A DNA stretch of 64,000 nucleotides from Apostichopus japonicus. Taxonomy: Eukaryota > Echinodermata > Holothuroidea > Aspidochirotida > Stichopodidae. The DNA lies in contig NC_092572.1 in NCBI RefSeq assembly GCF_037975245.1, positions 7,827,501 through 7,891,500 of the forward strand, read 5' to 3'. Position 1 is the stretch's first letter; the number at the start of each line of letters is the position of its first letter. The notes beneath the pieces were generated by a model. It saw only the letters and a program-made list of their open reading frames with translations, did no database searches and was not told the DNA's origin. A program made the position numbers and the translations under genes. Of the stretch, positions 63,616-64,000 are shown piece after piece.

Positions 63616-64000
63616 CTGTTGGAAGACAAAAAAATAAAAGGACGTTAAAGTTAAGAACGTCATATATTTCCATGTTGAATAACCCAAAGAACAAAACAAA
63701 TTCAACAATAACCACTGATCGAGGCATATCAGATCATTAGGTGTCTTTTTAGTTAATTGAAATGGATTTTAATTAAAACAAATGATCAATCAAATTACGA
63801 TACCGTATATGATTTCAGGATGTTATATTTGTTTTATACATGTATCAGCTAATATAAAAACGATATAAAGAGCTCACATTTTGTAGAGTAATATGTTGTT
63901 TTGATATAATAATTATGGTGGGCAATCAGCCGGTACATAAAACCAGCTTAGGAATAATTTGTTGTCAAGTTGAACATAAGATTCGAAGATTAAATAAACC
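63616..64000. other. Intron of the second Ig-NACHT gene
   Basis: Collinear with 20,474-20,880, the intron between the NACHT exon and the first tail exon. It has no coding content and is cut by the window end. Confidence 0.6.

Larger units (their letters stand above)
33535..64000. repeat. Segmental duplication, copy B (right end outside window)
   Basis: This is the second copy of the segment at 1-20,880, in the same orientation. Copy-B-specific insertions are at 33,848-38,634, about 41,500-42,720, 45,459-49,407, 53,708-55,470 and about 59,462-60,055. Copy B lacks the AT-rich block at 3.4-3.96 kb and the NACHT relic at 7.3-9.2 kb that copy A has. The window ends just before the expected NACHT exon of the second Ig/NACHT gene. 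Confidence 0.9.

Noticed and set aside
1..64000. Possibility that copies A and B are two haplotypes placed in tandem by misassembly
   Set aside because: The copies differ by many indels, independent gene lesions and several insertions, with 14 of 114 residues changed in one exon. This is more than expected for alleles, though read-depth data would be needed to exclude it fully.

Overview
The window reads as AT-rich animal nuclear DNA: small exons, consensus GT/AG introns, short interspersed elements and minisatellites. A Gmr1-like retroelement fragment (a group described from deuterostomes), a NACHT receptor gene and Ig-ectodomain kinase-like genes point to a marine invertebrate deuterostome. 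A sea cucumber or other echinoderm is my best guess; this is inference, not a species identification.

Layout. Two diverged copies of one segment lie in direct order. Copy A runs from 1 (cut by the window edge) to at least 20.88 kb, and copy B from about 33.5 kb to 64.0 kb (also cut). Each copy holds, in order: a transposon-rich leader with minisatellites, a plus-strand Ig receptor with a tyrosine-kinase-like domain (A 9,486-16,599; B 49,789-58,066), and the 3' end of a minus-strand Ig/NACHT receptor gene (A 19,633-27,086 complete; B from 62,765, its 5' part outside the window). The two genes converge. A decayed relic of another Ig/NACHT gene sits upstream of the copy A kinase-like gene (about 7,765-8,910), so the locus looks like an alternating array of this two-gene cassette.

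Main result. The gene at 27,086-19,633 (-) can be followed through ten exons whose splice phases all agree, giving an uninterrupted 1,159-residue protein. It is predicted to carry a signal peptide, two Ig-like domains, one transmembrane helix, a short basic linker, a NACHT ATPase with a roughly 160-residue acidic insertion, and a short tail. NLR-type NACHT proteins are normally cytosolic; this model puts a NACHT module directly behind an Ig ectodomain in a single-pass receptor. The neighbouring Ig/kinase genes have lost the three canonical catalytic motifs (the VAIK lysine is Asn, HRD is HPA, DFG is DFN) in both copies, so the loss predates the duplication. Each copy then gained its own lesions, and both now look like pseudogenes; copy A keeps a readable secreted two-Ig stub.

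Mobile DNA. Copy B carries a 4.8-kb TA-flanked element with a large palindrome, an Academ-like DNA transposon relic flanked by TGT and itself holding a SINE-like insert, a 5'-truncated Penelope-like element with a hammerhead-like 3' motif, and a dead LINE tail. Between the copies lie a Gmr1-like PR-IN fragment and a 402-bp hAT-type MITE with perfect 8-bp target duplications. No tRNA, rRNA or CRISPR array was seen.
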